The notes under the pieces were generated by a model, which saw only the letters and a program-made list of their open reading frames with translations, was not told the DNA's origin and searched no databases. A program made the position numbers and the translations under genes. Positions 12,254 to 20,175 of a stretch of 20,185 nt of DNA are shown here, one piece after another. The DNA is taken from contig CAZXID010000030.1 of assembly GCA_964640325.1 (NCBI GenBank), positions 1-20,185 on the forward strand, given 5' to 3'. Numbering within the stretch: the first letter of the stretch is position 1; every line of letters starts with the position of its first letter. This stretch comes from DAOQAU01 sp964640325. GTDB lineage: Bacteria > Cyanobacteriota > Vampirovibrionia > Gastranaerophilales > Gastranaerophilaceae.

Positions 12254-14134
12254 ATGATTAAGAAATTTTTAATTTTATTTTTATTCATAGCTGTATTTAT
12301 ACAATCTGCACTTTGTGAAGAAGTTTTCAAGATAACTTCGGTTAATTTTGACACTTCAAATTCAATGATATTACTAACTTCTCCTGACAATACTATTGAG
12401 CCTGTTTTAAAAAACATTAAACTTGTAAAACTTCATGACCCCGAAAGGGCTTATTTTGATATTGATTCTGCGGTTTTAACAGTGCCTGGGCAAAATTGGT
12501 TTTTCAATACCGGCCTATTAAAACAAGTCAAAGTCGGGCAATTTTCTACAAATCCAAATAAGGTAAGGGTTGTACTGTATTTTGATGAAGGAGCTTCTGC
12601 CCAAAAAATTTCTTTTCTTAAAGTTAACAACAATCTTGTAATTAAATTAAAAGACGGAATGTGTAAAGAAGATTATTTCCAAAATATTTACCGTGACGAA
12701 AGAACCTCCAGCAGCGATTTTTATGAATATTTGTCAATCTCCGACGAAGACGCAAACACGGTTAAAGTTGCCGTTGATACGCAAAAACAGGACGAAGTCC
12801 TTAATCAGATTCAAAAGGCTTTTAATGCCAGTATCGCTCCTCAGGTGAACCTCACTTCAACCAATTCTGTCACTTCAGAAGGAATTAAAAAAGAGCTAAA
12901 GCTCAAATCCAAATACTATTTAGATGCTGTATATCCAAAACAGGGCGGAATTTTACTGAGCGGCTTCGGCGCAATCAGTGTTGAAAAACCGATTTACTTA
13001 TCAAATCCTTCAAGAATTGTCTTTGACATTCCAAATTCGGTTGCAAATCCCAAAATTCGCAATAAAGAAATAAAATTAAATGACAAAGAAACTCTAAAAG
13101 TGGGTCAATTTCTTGCAAATAAGGTTAGAATAGTTATTACATCGGATGAACAAGAAAAATATTTTCCTATTTTTTCATCTGATGGTCAGTCAATTTTTAT
13201 TTCTGACACAAAAAATGTTGATTCAACTTCGCTTTTTAACAAAACAACAGATATTGTAACTTATTATTCAAAACAGGTTAATCCTACGACACAGGAATAT
13301 ATATTTGCATTTAACACTTCTTTGGTTGCGGGGATTCAAAGAGATGATTCAAAGGTAGAAATAACTTTCTATAATGCGCTTCGCTACAACGATGTGGATT
13401 TTAAAAATTCCCTCAACGCAGGGGCTTTTGCAAACATGAAAATGGAACTGCTCCCAAAAGTAGGATTAAAACTAACACTTCCGCTAAAAAAAGAAACGGC
13501 TCTTAACTGTGATTTGGGTGCCGATGCAAAAGCATTTAAAATAACGATAAGAGGTGAAAAAACAACTTATGCTATACCAAAAAGACAAACCGGTTCTGAA
13601 CATAAAGTTATGCTAGATCCGGGGCATGGCGGAGCGGATTATGGGGCTATCCGTGCAGGTATAAATGAAAAAGACATTACCCTTGATATTTCAAAACGCG
13701 TTGAAGGAATACTTCGTGAAAAAAGCGTTACGGTTTTGATGACAAGAGTTAAAGACGATACTGTTTCGCTTAAAGACAGGACTATTATATGCTGTGAGAA
13801 TAATCCTGATATTTTTGTCAGTATTCACGTAAACTCGAGCACAAAACCCGAAATTACAGGAATTGAAACGCATTATTATCATCCCCAAAGTGTCGGATTG
13901 GCGCAAACACTTCATTCATCGCTTATGAGTATAATCAAAACCTCCGATAGAGGCTTGTTCAAATCTAAATTTTATGTTATTAATCATACGGAAGTTCCTG
14001 CCGTTTTAGTCGAAATAGGCTTTCTTTCAAACGATGCCGAAAGAGTACAATTGGTAACAGAACAGCGCAAACAGGCAACAGCGCAGGCTATTGCCGAAGG
14101 TATTTTTAAATATCTTAATCAGGGTAAAAAATAA
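12254..14134 (+). CDS. AMIN-domain N-acetylmuramoyl-L-alanine amidase (Amidase_3)
   Basis: The enzyme cuts the amide bond between MurNAc and the stem peptide, typically during daughter-cell separation, outside the cytoplasmic membrane. Residues 1-21 are a signal peptide. Two AMIN-like beta domains that bind peptidoglycan follow, about 25-135 (KVGQFSTNPNKVRVVLYFDE) and about 220-320 (LKVGQFLANKVRIVITSDEQ), and a third related beta region spans about 335-435. The zinc amidase domain is 450-620: MLDPGHGGADYG with His458, INEKD with Glu472, SIHVNSS with His525 as metal ligands, and VEIGFLSN with catalytic Glu587. At 626 residues it is long because of the extra N-terminal domains. The start is odd: the only good ribosome site (GAGGGG, 12231-12236) is 17 nt from the ATG. 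murI follows at 22 nt. Confidence 0.93.
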   Translation: MIKKFLILFLFIAVFIQSALCEEVFKITSVNFDTSNSMILLTSPDNTIEPVLKNIKLVKLHDPERAYFDIDSAVLTVPGQNWFFNTGLLKQVKVGQFSTNPNKVRVVLYFDEGASAQKISFLKVNNNLVIKLKDGMCKEDYFQNIYRDERTSSSDFYEYLSISDEDANTVKVAVDTQKQDEVLNQIQKAFNASIAPQVNLTSTNSVTSEGIKKELKLKSKYYLDAVYPKQGGILLSGFGAISVEKPIYLSNPSRIVFDIPNSVANPKIRNKEIKLNDKETLKVGQFLANKVRIVITSDEQEKYFPIFSSDGQSIFISDTKNVDSTSLFNKTTDIVTYYSKQVNPTTQEYIFAFNTSLVAGIQRDDSKVEITFYNALRYNDVDFKNSLNAGAFANMKMELLPKVGLKLTLPLKKETALNCDLGADAKAFKITIRGEKTTYAIPKRQTGSEHKVMLDPGHGGADYGAIRAGINEKDITLDISKRVEGILREKSVTVLMTRVKDDTVSLKDRTIICCENNPDIFVSIHVNSSTKPEITGIETHYYHPQSVGLAQTLHSSLMSIIKTSDRGLFKSKFYVINHTEVPAVLVEIGFLSNDAERVQLVTEQRKQATAQAIAEGIFKYLNQGKK

Positions 14135-14156
14135 AACATTATAAAAAGAGAAATTT

Positions 14157-14939
14157 ATGAACAAAAAACCTATAGCATTTTTTGATTCCGGAGTCGGAGG
14201 AATAACAGTTTTTAAAAGGGTTAAACAACTCTTGCCTTATGAAAATTATATCTATTTCGGCGATTTAAAAAACCTTCCCTATGGAGAAAAAACACCTGAG
14301 GAGCTTTATAAATTTGTTGACAATATTCTTAAATTCTTTGAAAAACAAGATGCAAAAGCTGTTGTAATGGCTTGCAATACAACAGCTGCAACCGTTTATG
14401 AAAAACTTAAGGATAATTACGGGTTCAAAATTTATCCCATAATTCAAGCTTCTGTAAAAGCCATTTCTCAAATTCAGGCAAAAAGAATCGGAGTTTTTGC
14501 GACCAATGCAACAATTAAATCGGGTATTTATGCAAAAGAACTTAAAAAATACAATCCGAATTTGGAAGTATTTGAAACGGCTACGCCCGAATGGGTTAAA
14601 ATTGTTGAAAATCAAACTCAAAGTCTGCAAGAAAATATTGAATTAATAGAAAAATATATAAAAGAAATGCTCAAAAATAAGCCTGATAAAATTATTTTGG
14701 GCTGTACCCACTATCCTTATTTAATGGATGTTTTGTCCCAATTTGCACCAACAGAAATGTTTATTGACCCTTCTGTTTATTTTGCAGATTTTATTAAAAG
14801 CAGAATAGAAGAAATAGGTTTAAATAGTAATGAAAATGAATTAATCGAGCAATTTTTTGTAAGCGCAAATCCTGAGCAGTTCAAAAATGCCGCTTCTATT
14901 TTTTATCCTTTGAAGGATTTACCCAAACTTATAGTATAA
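14157..14939 (+). CDS. murI: Glutamate racemase (MurI)
   Basis: MurI interconverts L- and D-glutamate, supplying D-Glu for the peptidoglycan stem peptide. The 260-residue cytoplasmic protein has FFDSGVGGITVF at 8-19 (catalytic-loop Asp10), YGEKTPEE (42-49), ACNTTAAT with catalytic Cys73, and GCTHYPYL with catalytic Cys183 followed by His185. Length is normal. AAAAAGAGAAA precedes the ATG. It lies 22 nt after the amidase and 7 nt before aroA on the same strand, so cell-wall and aromatic-pathway genes share a run. Its final codons and stop overlap a TATAAT that may drive aroA. Confidence 0.96.
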   Translation: MNKKPIAFFDSGVGGITVFKRVKQLLPYENYIYFGDLKNLPYGEKTPEELYKFVDNILKFFEKQDAKAVVMACNTTAATVYEKLKDNYGFKIYPIIQASVKAISQIQAKRIGVFATNATIKSGIYAKELKKYNPNLEVFETATPEWVKIVENQTQSLQENIELIEKYIKEMLKNKPDKIILGCTHYPYLMDVLSQFAPTEMFIDPSVYFADFIKSRIEEIGLNSNENELIEQFFVSANPEQFKNAASIFYPLKDLPKLIV

Positions 14940-14940
14940 T
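14935..14940 (+). promoter_or_regulatory. -10 box directly before aroA
   Basis: A consensus TATAAT overlaps the murI stop codon and ends 6 nt before the aroA ATG. TTGAAG at 14910-14915 could be a -35 at a long 19-nt spacing. If used, the aroA mRNA would begin at its start codon. Confidence 0.35.
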
Positions 14941-14946
14941 TATTCT

Positions 14947-16275
14947 ATGCAAAAGGAAGTCAGAAAATTACAATTCGGGCTTAAGGGCGAGATTGTTGCC
15001 CCTGCGGATAAATCGATTTCTCACAGGGCTGCGATAATTTTATCTTTGGCAAAAGGCAAGTCCGTTATCAAGAATTTTTCAAAAGGCGCAGATTGCCTTT
15101 CAACCTTGAGTGTTTTGAATAATTTAGGCATTGAAACCAAATTCGGCTCTGACGGTGAACTTTTTATTAATTCTGAAAACGGATTTAAAGCACCTGAAAA
15201 AGATTTATTTTGCGGCAACTCCGGCACAACAATTAGGCTTATGTCGGGCACTTTGGCAGGGCAAAATTTTGATTGCGTTTTAACGGGTGATGAAAGCCTG
15301 TCAAAACGCCCTATGAAAAGAATTATTGAACCGCTTAGCCTTATGGGCGCGAACATAATTGCAAGTGAAATACCCCAACGTCATCCTGAACTTGTTTCAG
15401 GATCTATCCGGCAAATAAATAATACAATTATCACTGCTCCTTTGAAAATTTTTGGCACACAACTGCATGGAATTAATTATACTTCACCTATTTCTTCGGC
15501 GCAGGTTAAATCCTGTGTTCTTCTTGCAGGGCTTTTTGCAAAAGGAAAAACTACGTTCACCGAACCTTTTATTTCAAGAAATCACACGGAAAATATGCTT
15601 GAGTATTTGGAAGCAAATATTTCCTGTTCAGGAAAGACCACGATAATTGAAAAATCAAAAATTGAGCCTAAAACAATAACTGTGCCAGGCGATATTTCTT
15701 CTGCGGCGTTTTTTATTGTTGCGGCACTTATTGTCAAAAATTCCGATATTTTGATTAAAAATGTGGGTTTAAACACTACAAGAACAGGTGTTTTAGAGAT
15801 TTTGCAAAAAATGGGTGCAGATATTGAAATCTTGGATAAAAAACTTATTTCAAACGAAGAAGTCGGAGATTTAAGAGTTAAATTCAGTGATTTAAAATCT
15901 TGTACCATTGAAGGCGAGATTATACCCAAATTAATTGATGAGCTTCCGATAATCGCTCTTCTTGCCACGCAGGCACAAGGGATTACCGTCATAAAAGATG
16001 CGCAGGATTTAAGAAATAAAGAATCAGACAGAATAAGTGCCGTTGTTTCGGAGTTGAAAAAACTCGGTGCAAAAATAGAAGAAACAGTTGACGGTTTTAT
16101 AATTGAAGGCAAATCAGCACTCAAAGGCGGGGTTGAAGTTGAAAGTTATCATGACCATAGAATTGCCATGATGCTTTATGTAGCAGGATTAATCTGTGAC
16201 AAGCCGATTTTAATCAATGATTTTGAGTGGGTTAATATATCTTTTCCCGACTTTGAAAAAACATTTTTCCTTTAA
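14947..16275 (+). CDS. aroA: 3-phosphoshikimate 1-carboxyvinyltransferase (AroA), with repeat-encoded insert
   Basis: AroA (EPSP synthase) joins phosphoenolpyruvate to shikimate 3-phosphate, the sixth step of chorismate synthesis. All hallmarks are present: DKSISHRAAI with Lys22 and Arg27, GNSGTTIRLMSG (90-101), GDESLSKRPMKR (114-125), SSAQVKSCVLLAGL (183-196), SRNHTENML, VPGDISSAAFF, IDELPIIALLA, LRNKESDRIS and DHRIAMM. The product is 442 residues, slightly longer than the usual 420-430. The extra length comes from a segment between GANIIAS and NNTIITAPLKI that contains HPELVSGS (146-153), encoded by a palindromic DNA repeat (15382-15405) inserted in frame. It has no ribosome site; TATAAT ends 6 nt before the ATG. 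The stop lies 1 nt from the stop of the convergent prepilin-like gene. Confidence 0.95.
   Translation: MQKEVRKLQFGLKGEIVAPADKSISHRAAIILSLAKGKSVIKNFSKGADCLSTLSVLNNLGIETKFGSDGELFINSENGFKAPEKDLFCGNSGTTIRLMSGTLAGQNFDCVLTGDESLSKRPMKRIIEPLSLMGANIIASEIPQRHPELVSGSIRQINNTIITAPLKIFGTQLHGINYTSPISSAQVKSCVLLAGLFAKGKTTFTEPFISRNHTENMLEYLEANISCSGKTTIIEKSKIEPKTITVPGDISSAAFFIVAALIVKNSDILIKNVGLNTTRTGVLEILQKMGADIEILDKKLISNEEVGDLRVKFSDLKSCTIEGEIIPKLIDELPIIALLATQAQGITVIKDAQDLRNKESDRISAVVSELKKLGAKIEETVDGFIIEGKSALKGGVEVESYHDHRIAMMLYVAGLICDKPILINDFEWVNISFPDFEKTFFL
15382..15405 (+). repeat. Palindromic HPELVSGS-encoding repeat inside aroA
   Basis: The core ATCCTGAA / TTCAGGAT is an 8-bp perfect inverted repeat with a 5-base centre, flanked by C on the left and CT on the right. 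In the aroA frame it codes H-P-E-L-V-S-G-S. This DNA and peptide signature recurs as a dispersed palindromic element in many bacterial genomes, mostly between genes; in-gene copies resemble the Rickettsia palindromic elements. Confidence 0.85.
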
Positions 16276-16276
16276 T

Positions 16277-16984
16277 TTAATTCCAAGGATAGTCACTTGA
16301 TATTTTCCAACCGTCATGAAGTATTAATGCTCCGCAGTAATTTCCTCCATGTGACGTAGCCTGACTATTACAGCCTGAAGCACCTGTTGTTTTTAATGTA
16401 TTTCTTGAGGCTGTTGCATTGGGATAAAAAAAAGATTTACCTTCAAGTGTAATAATATTTATGAAAATATCTTTTCCTACAAGGTTAGGAGGTTTTGCGC
16501 CATTTATATCGATAGATATTTGTAGATCTCTTGGATTATGCCATGTTGAAACTACAAAACAAGTATCCATTCCGTTATTTAACCTTAAAACTCTGCAGGT
16601 TGGTGCATATACTGTTGTTTTATCTAAATAATAACTGGTTGTTGCTCTACAAGTTGCATGATTCCAATAATTAGGATTACATTTTTGATATACACTCAAG
16701 TAAGGTGCAATATAAGTGTCAACAAATGTTGTCTGTTGAGTATTATTTGAAACATCATTAATCCCCCAATATGGCATGGCACCGTTTTCTGCAATTGAAG
16801 TATTTACTGCCTGATTTACTATAGAATAAGCTTTTTTTAATTGTTCTACTGCCTGTTGCTTTTGATACTCTTTTATTAAGGTAGGTATAGTTAAAGCGGC
16901 AATTACACCAATTATTCCCAGTGTTATTAAAACTTCAACCATAGTAAATGCGTTGTCTTTGTTCGGGATTTTAGATAATATCAT
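16277..16984 (-). CDS. Prepilin-like secreted protein with type IV pilin N-terminus and six cysteines
   Basis: The 235-residue protein starts with a short positively charged leader, then the class III signal A-FTMVE and helix VLITLGIIGVIAALTIPTLI. Cleavage by prepilin peptidase is expected after Ala12, with Glu at +5; Ala at -1 instead of Gly is unusual. The globular part has six cysteines in three evenly spaced pairs (102/112, 130/142, 205/217), likely disulfides, and the segment IDINGAKPPNLVGKDIFINI, seen in pseudopilin-like proteins of this type. It may be a minor pilin or secreted pseudopilin; no assembly genes are nearby. The ribosome site GAGGAT is 12 nt from the ATG, rather far. It converges with aroA (stops 1 nt apart) and diverges from tyrA. 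Confidence 0.85.
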   Translation of the reverse strand: MILSKIPNKDNAFTMVEVLITLGIIGVIAALTIPTLIKEYQKQQAVEQLKKAYSIVNQAVNTSIAENGAMPYWGINDVSNNTQQTTFVDTYIAPYLSVYQKCNPNYWNHATCRATTSYYLDKTTVYAPTCRVLRLNNGMDTCFVVSTWHNPRDLQISIDINGAKPPNLVGKDIFINIITLEGKSFFYPNATASRNTLKTTGASGCNSQATSHGGNYCGALILHDGWKISSDYPWN

Positions 16985-17073
16985 ATTTTATTTGCTATCC
17001 TCAGAGTTAATCCATTAATTTATATATTATCATAAAAACCCTTCTAAAATAATTTTTTACATTTAATTATTTA

Positions 17074-17082
17074 TGTTAAAAT
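17074..17082 (+). promoter_or_regulatory. Extended -10 element directly before tyrA
   Basis: TG-T-TAAAAT ends at 17082, 6 nt before the tyrA ATG at 17089. This matches the extended -10 form; TTTACA at about 17056-17061 is a -35-like box at short spacing. A leaderless tyrA mRNA is predicted. Confidence 0.45.
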
Positions 17083-17088
17083 TCGGTT

Positions 17089-17889
17089 ATGGATAGAAAA
17101 TTAAAAATTGGTGTTATCGGATTAGGACTTATCGGCGGGAGCATATTTAAAGACCTTTGTACGTTGGGGTTTGACGTTATCGGGGTTTCAAAAAGTGCCG
17201 ATACAATCAAAAAAGCAAAAAAATATTCAAACGCATCAGATTCGCTTCAATCAATTAAAAGCTGCGATATAGTTTTTGTTTGTACTCCGATGAATAAAAT
17301 CCTTTCAATTCTTGATGAATTGGAAAATATTTTAGATAAAAAGACTATCGTAAGCGATGTTTGCAGCTTAAAGCGATTTTTGCAAAGCAAAAATCGCCCT
17401 TATAAATTCATCCCGTCACATCCGATGGCAGGAACCGAATTTAGCGGATTTGATAATTCTTTTGAAGGATTATTTAAAGGCGCAAATTGGATTTTAACCC
17501 CTTTTGAAAAAACCTCAAAAAAAGATATTGAAAAATTAGGAAATATAATAAAATTACTCGGGGCAAAACCTGTTTTCACAAGCGCGGATGACCATGACCA
17601 AGCCGTTGCTCTAATTTCTCATATGCCGATGTTAATTTCGCAGGCGATTTTTAAGGCGGCTTGCGGAAATGAACTTGCCTTAAAAATCGCCTCAAGCGGA
17701 TTTAAAGATATGACACGTCTTGCAATGTCAAATGAAGAAATGGCTAAAGATATGATTAATCTTAACTCCGATAATATTCAAAATGCTCTTTTAAAACTTT
17801 ACTCATCTGTGGGAGATTTATTGAACAAAGATTATTTTGAACAAATTTGTGAAATAAAAAAACAAAGAAAAGAAATGTTTAAAAATTAA
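17089..17889 (+). CDS. tyrA: Prephenate/arogenate dehydrogenase (TyrA)
   Basis: TyrA oxidatively decarboxylates prephenate or arogenate with NAD(P)+, the committed step of tyrosine synthesis. The 266-residue protein is the short form without chorismate mutase or ACT domains. Motifs: GLGLIGGSIF nucleotide loop (11-20), VFVCTPMNKI, SDVCSLK (89-95, where many have TDVGSVK), HPMAGTEFSGF (111-121) and DDHDQAVALISHMP (167-180) with His178, then ASSGFKDMTRLA (201-212). Substrate preference (prephenate or arogenate) cannot be read from the sequence. There is no ribosome site; an extended -10 sits 6 nt before the ATG. It ends exactly where the convergent sugar-phosphate transferase gene ends (17889/17890). 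Confidence 0.93.
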   Translation: MDRKLKIGVIGLGLIGGSIFKDLCTLGFDVIGVSKSADTIKKAKKYSNASDSLQSIKSCDIVFVCTPMNKILSILDELENILDKKTIVSDVCSLKRFLQSKNRPYKFIPSHPMAGTEFSGFDNSFEGLFKGANWILTPFEKTSKKDIEKLGNIIKLLGAKPVFTSADDHDQAVALISHMPMLISQAIFKAACGNELALKIASSGFKDMTRLAMSNEEMAKDMINLNSDNIQNALLKLYSSVGDLLNKDYFEQICEIKKQRKEMFKN

Positions 17890-18930
17890 TCAAACACTTT
17901 TTTTGAAAATATTAATTAGATTCATAACAATCATAATTAAAATAAGAGCAAGAATGTAGACGATATAATGTTTGATTGACCCTGCAAAAAACGCAGCAAC
18001 AGCACCTGCAAAAACAGCGACCGAAGTCAGTATCAAAACGGTTTTCTTTTGAGTAAATCCCGCCTTTAAAAGTTTGTGGTGAATATGTTCGGCATCTGCA
18101 ACAAAAGGAGATTTTCCTTTGGAAATTCTTCTTAAGCTTGAATAAGTTATATCAGCAATCGGCACCGCTAAAACCACAAAAGGCAAAATAATTGCAAGAG
18201 CCGCTGCTTTCATCACCCCGGTAATCGATAGTGCCGCAAGCAAAAAGCCTGCAAACAAAGCTCCCGAATCCCCCATAAATATTTTTGCAGGGTTGAAGTT
18301 GTAAGTCAAAAACGCAAGCATTGAACCTGCAAGAATAAACCCTATCAACGCACTTATAGGACTTGGCGGAACCATAGCAACTGCAATTATGGCAAGTGTT
18401 ATGGAATTAACCGTTATAACAGAGCCGGCAAGTCCGTCAACTCCGTCAATGAAGTTTACGGCGTTACTTATCCCTACAATCCACAACAAAGTTATTATGT
18501 AGGAAAAGTGCCCAAGATGTATTACTCCGCCAAAAGGATTTATAATGGTGTCAATTTTTACGCCCAGAAAATATACCAAAGTCACAATTGCAATTTGTAT
18601 AAAAAGCTTAAATTTTGCATCCAAATTATAAATATCATCAATAAGCCCCAAGAAAAACATCAGCGAACTTCCCAGCAAAATCCCCGAAACCAAGCTTCCA
18701 TAAGGATAATAACTCAAAAATACAAGGAAAAGAAAAGTAAGCATTGTACTTAGCCAAATGGCAACTCCTCCAAGCCTTGAAATGGGCTTCCTGTGGATTT
18801 TTCTTTCGTTTGGCTCGTCAATCAAGCCTTGTTTTTCAGAATATGAAATTACCAAAGGCACGATAAATACCCCTAACAGGTAGGAAATTATTGCTCCGAT
18901 TATATGTGCTTCTGAAAGTTTTATTATCAC
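17890..18930 (-). CDS. Undecaprenyl-phosphate sugar-1-phosphate transferase, WecA/TagO (MraY) family
   Basis: Members of this polytopic membrane family move HexNAc-1-phosphate from a UDP-sugar to undecaprenyl phosphate, starting lipid-linked teichoic acid, O-antigen or capsule synthesis. The 346-residue protein has about ten hydrophobic helices. Motifs: LGLIDDIYNLDAKFK with Asp98-Asp99, NAVNFIDGVDGLAG (156-169), NFNPAKIFMGDSG (211-223), and ADAEHIHHKLL (279-289); the HIHH loop marks the WecA/TagO branch rather than MraY. The start is GTG at 18930, supported by AAGGAC 6 nt upstream, which overlaps the glyA stop; an ATG does not occur near. glyA lies 9 nt upstream, so the two are co-transcribed. 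The acceptor sugar is not evident. It abuts tyrA with no terminator. Confidence 0.93.
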   Translation of the reverse strand: MIIKLSEAHIIGAIISYLLGVFIVPLVISYSEKQGLIDEPNERKIHRKPISRLGGVAIWLSTMLTFLFLVFLSYYPYGSLVSGILLGSSLMFFLGLIDDIYNLDAKFKLFIQIAIVTLVYFLGVKIDTIINPFGGVIHLGHFSYIITLLWIVGISNAVNFIDGVDGLAGSVITVNSITLAIIAVAMVPPSPISALIGFILAGSMLAFLTYNFNPAKIFMGDSGALFAGFLLAALSITGVMKAAALAIILPFVVLAVPIADITYSSLRRISKGKSPFVADAEHIHHKLLKAGFTQKKTVLILTSVAVFAGAVAAFFAGSIKHYIVYILALILIMIVMNLINIFKKSV

Positions 18931-18939
18931 GATTTGTCC

Positions 18940-20175
18940 TTAATATAAAGGGTATTTATTGCATAATTTAAGCGAACGTTCGCGCAAATTATTTAAGCCG
19001 ACTTCATTATCTGACGAAAGTATTGCAGATGCAATAATTTTTGCAACTTCATCCATATCGTCTTCTTTGAATCCTCTTGTTGTAACAGCGGGTGTCCCAA
19101 GTCTTATGCCACTTGTCACAAAAGGACTTTGCGGGTCATTTGGAACTGTATTTTTATTTGCTGTTATACCGACATGCTCAAGTACATTTGCCATGTCTTT
19201 GCCCGTTTTGTTTAATTTTCTTAAATCAAGCGTCATTAAATGATTTTCACTGCAACCTCCGACAATTTCCATAGTTTCATCAATAAGTCCTTGCGCGAGT
19301 GCTTTTGCATTTTTGACAATTTGTTGGGCATAAAGCTTAAATTCAGGCTTTGAAGCTTCCAAAAGCGCAATGGCTTTTCCTGCTATAATATGTTCCAAAG
19401 GCCCGCCTTGTATTCCCGGGAATACAGCTTTATCAATACCTGCGGCGTGTTCTTCGTCACACATAATTATTCCGCCTCGAGGACCTCTCAATGTCTTGTG
19501 TGTTGTTGTTGTTATAAAGTGAGCATATCCTGAAGGCGACGGATGGACTCCGCCTGCTACAAGTCCTGCGATGTGCGCTATATCTGCCATAAGATAAGCG
19601 CCTACACTATCTGCTATTTGTCTAAAGCGTTTAAAATCAATGATTTTTGAATAGTTGCTTGCGCCACAGATTATCATTTTAGGCTTTTCTTTTTGGGCAA
19701 GTTTTTCGACTTCATCGTAATTTATACAACCGTTTTCATCGATTCCGTAGCTTACAATATCAAAGTAAAGTCCTGAAAAATTAACGGGTGAACCGTGAGT
19801 TAGGTGTCCGCCGTTTGATAAATCCATTCCCATAACTTTGTCGCCGGCCTTGAGCGCATATAAAAATACAGCCATATTTGCCTGTGCTCCGCTGTGGGGT
19901 TGAACGTTAGCATGCGCCACGTTAAAAAGTTTTTTTGCTCTTTCCTGCGCCAATTCTTCTATCGCGTCGACATTTTCACAGCCATTATAAAATCTTTTAT
20001 GAGGCTTGCCTTCGGCATATTTATTGGTTAAAACAGTCCCGCATGCTGCCATTACTGCTTTTGAAGTAAAATTTTCACTTGCTATGAGCTCAATCGTGCT
20101 CTGCTGTCTTTTTAATTCTGCCTCAATAAAAATTGCAACTTCAGAATCAGTTTGTCTTATTATGTCAATCTCCAT
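18940..20175 (-). CDS. glyA: Serine hydroxymethyltransferase (GlyA)
   Basis: GlyA converts serine and tetrahydrofolate to glycine and 5,10-methylene-THF, using pyridoxal phosphate; it is the main one-carbon donor. The 411-residue length is standard. Motifs: IELIASENFTSKAVM (28-42), NKYAEGKPHKRFYNGC (51-66), NVQPHSGAQANMAVF (90-104), DLSNGGHLTHGSPVNFSG, ADIAHIAGLVAGGVHP (197-212), TTTTHKTLRGPRGG (222-235) with the PLP-binding Lys227, and SGIRLGTPAVTTRGF near the C-terminus. The start ATG at 20175-20173 is preceded by AGGGG 5 nt upstream, within the last 10 bases of the window, so the promoter is outside. The gene is complete. The sugar-phosphate transferase gene follows at 9 nt. Confidence 0.98.
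   Translation of the reverse strand: MEIDIIRQTDSEVAIFIEAELKRQQSTIELIASENFTSKAVMAACGTVLTNKYAEGKPHKRFYNGCENVDAIEELAQERAKKLFNVAHANVQPHSGAQANMAVFLYALKAGDKVMGMDLSNGGHLTHGSPVNFSGLYFDIVSYGIDENGCINYDEVEKLAQKEKPKMIICGASNYSKIIDFKRFRQIADSVGAYLMADIAHIAGLVAGGVHPSPSGYAHFITTTTHKTLRGPRGGIIMCDEEHAAGIDKAVFPGIQGGPLEHIIAGKAIALLEASKPEFKLYAQQIVKNAKALAQGLIDETMEIVGGCSENHLMTLDLRKLNKTGKDMANVLEHVGITANKNTVPNDPQSPFVTSGIRLGTPAVTTRGFKEDDMDEVAKIIASAILSSDNEVGLNNLRERSLKLCNKYPLY

Noticed and set aside
15582..16124. 180-codon minus-strand open frame inside aroA
   Set aside because: Antisense to conserved AroA motifs; composition is typical of a shadow frame.
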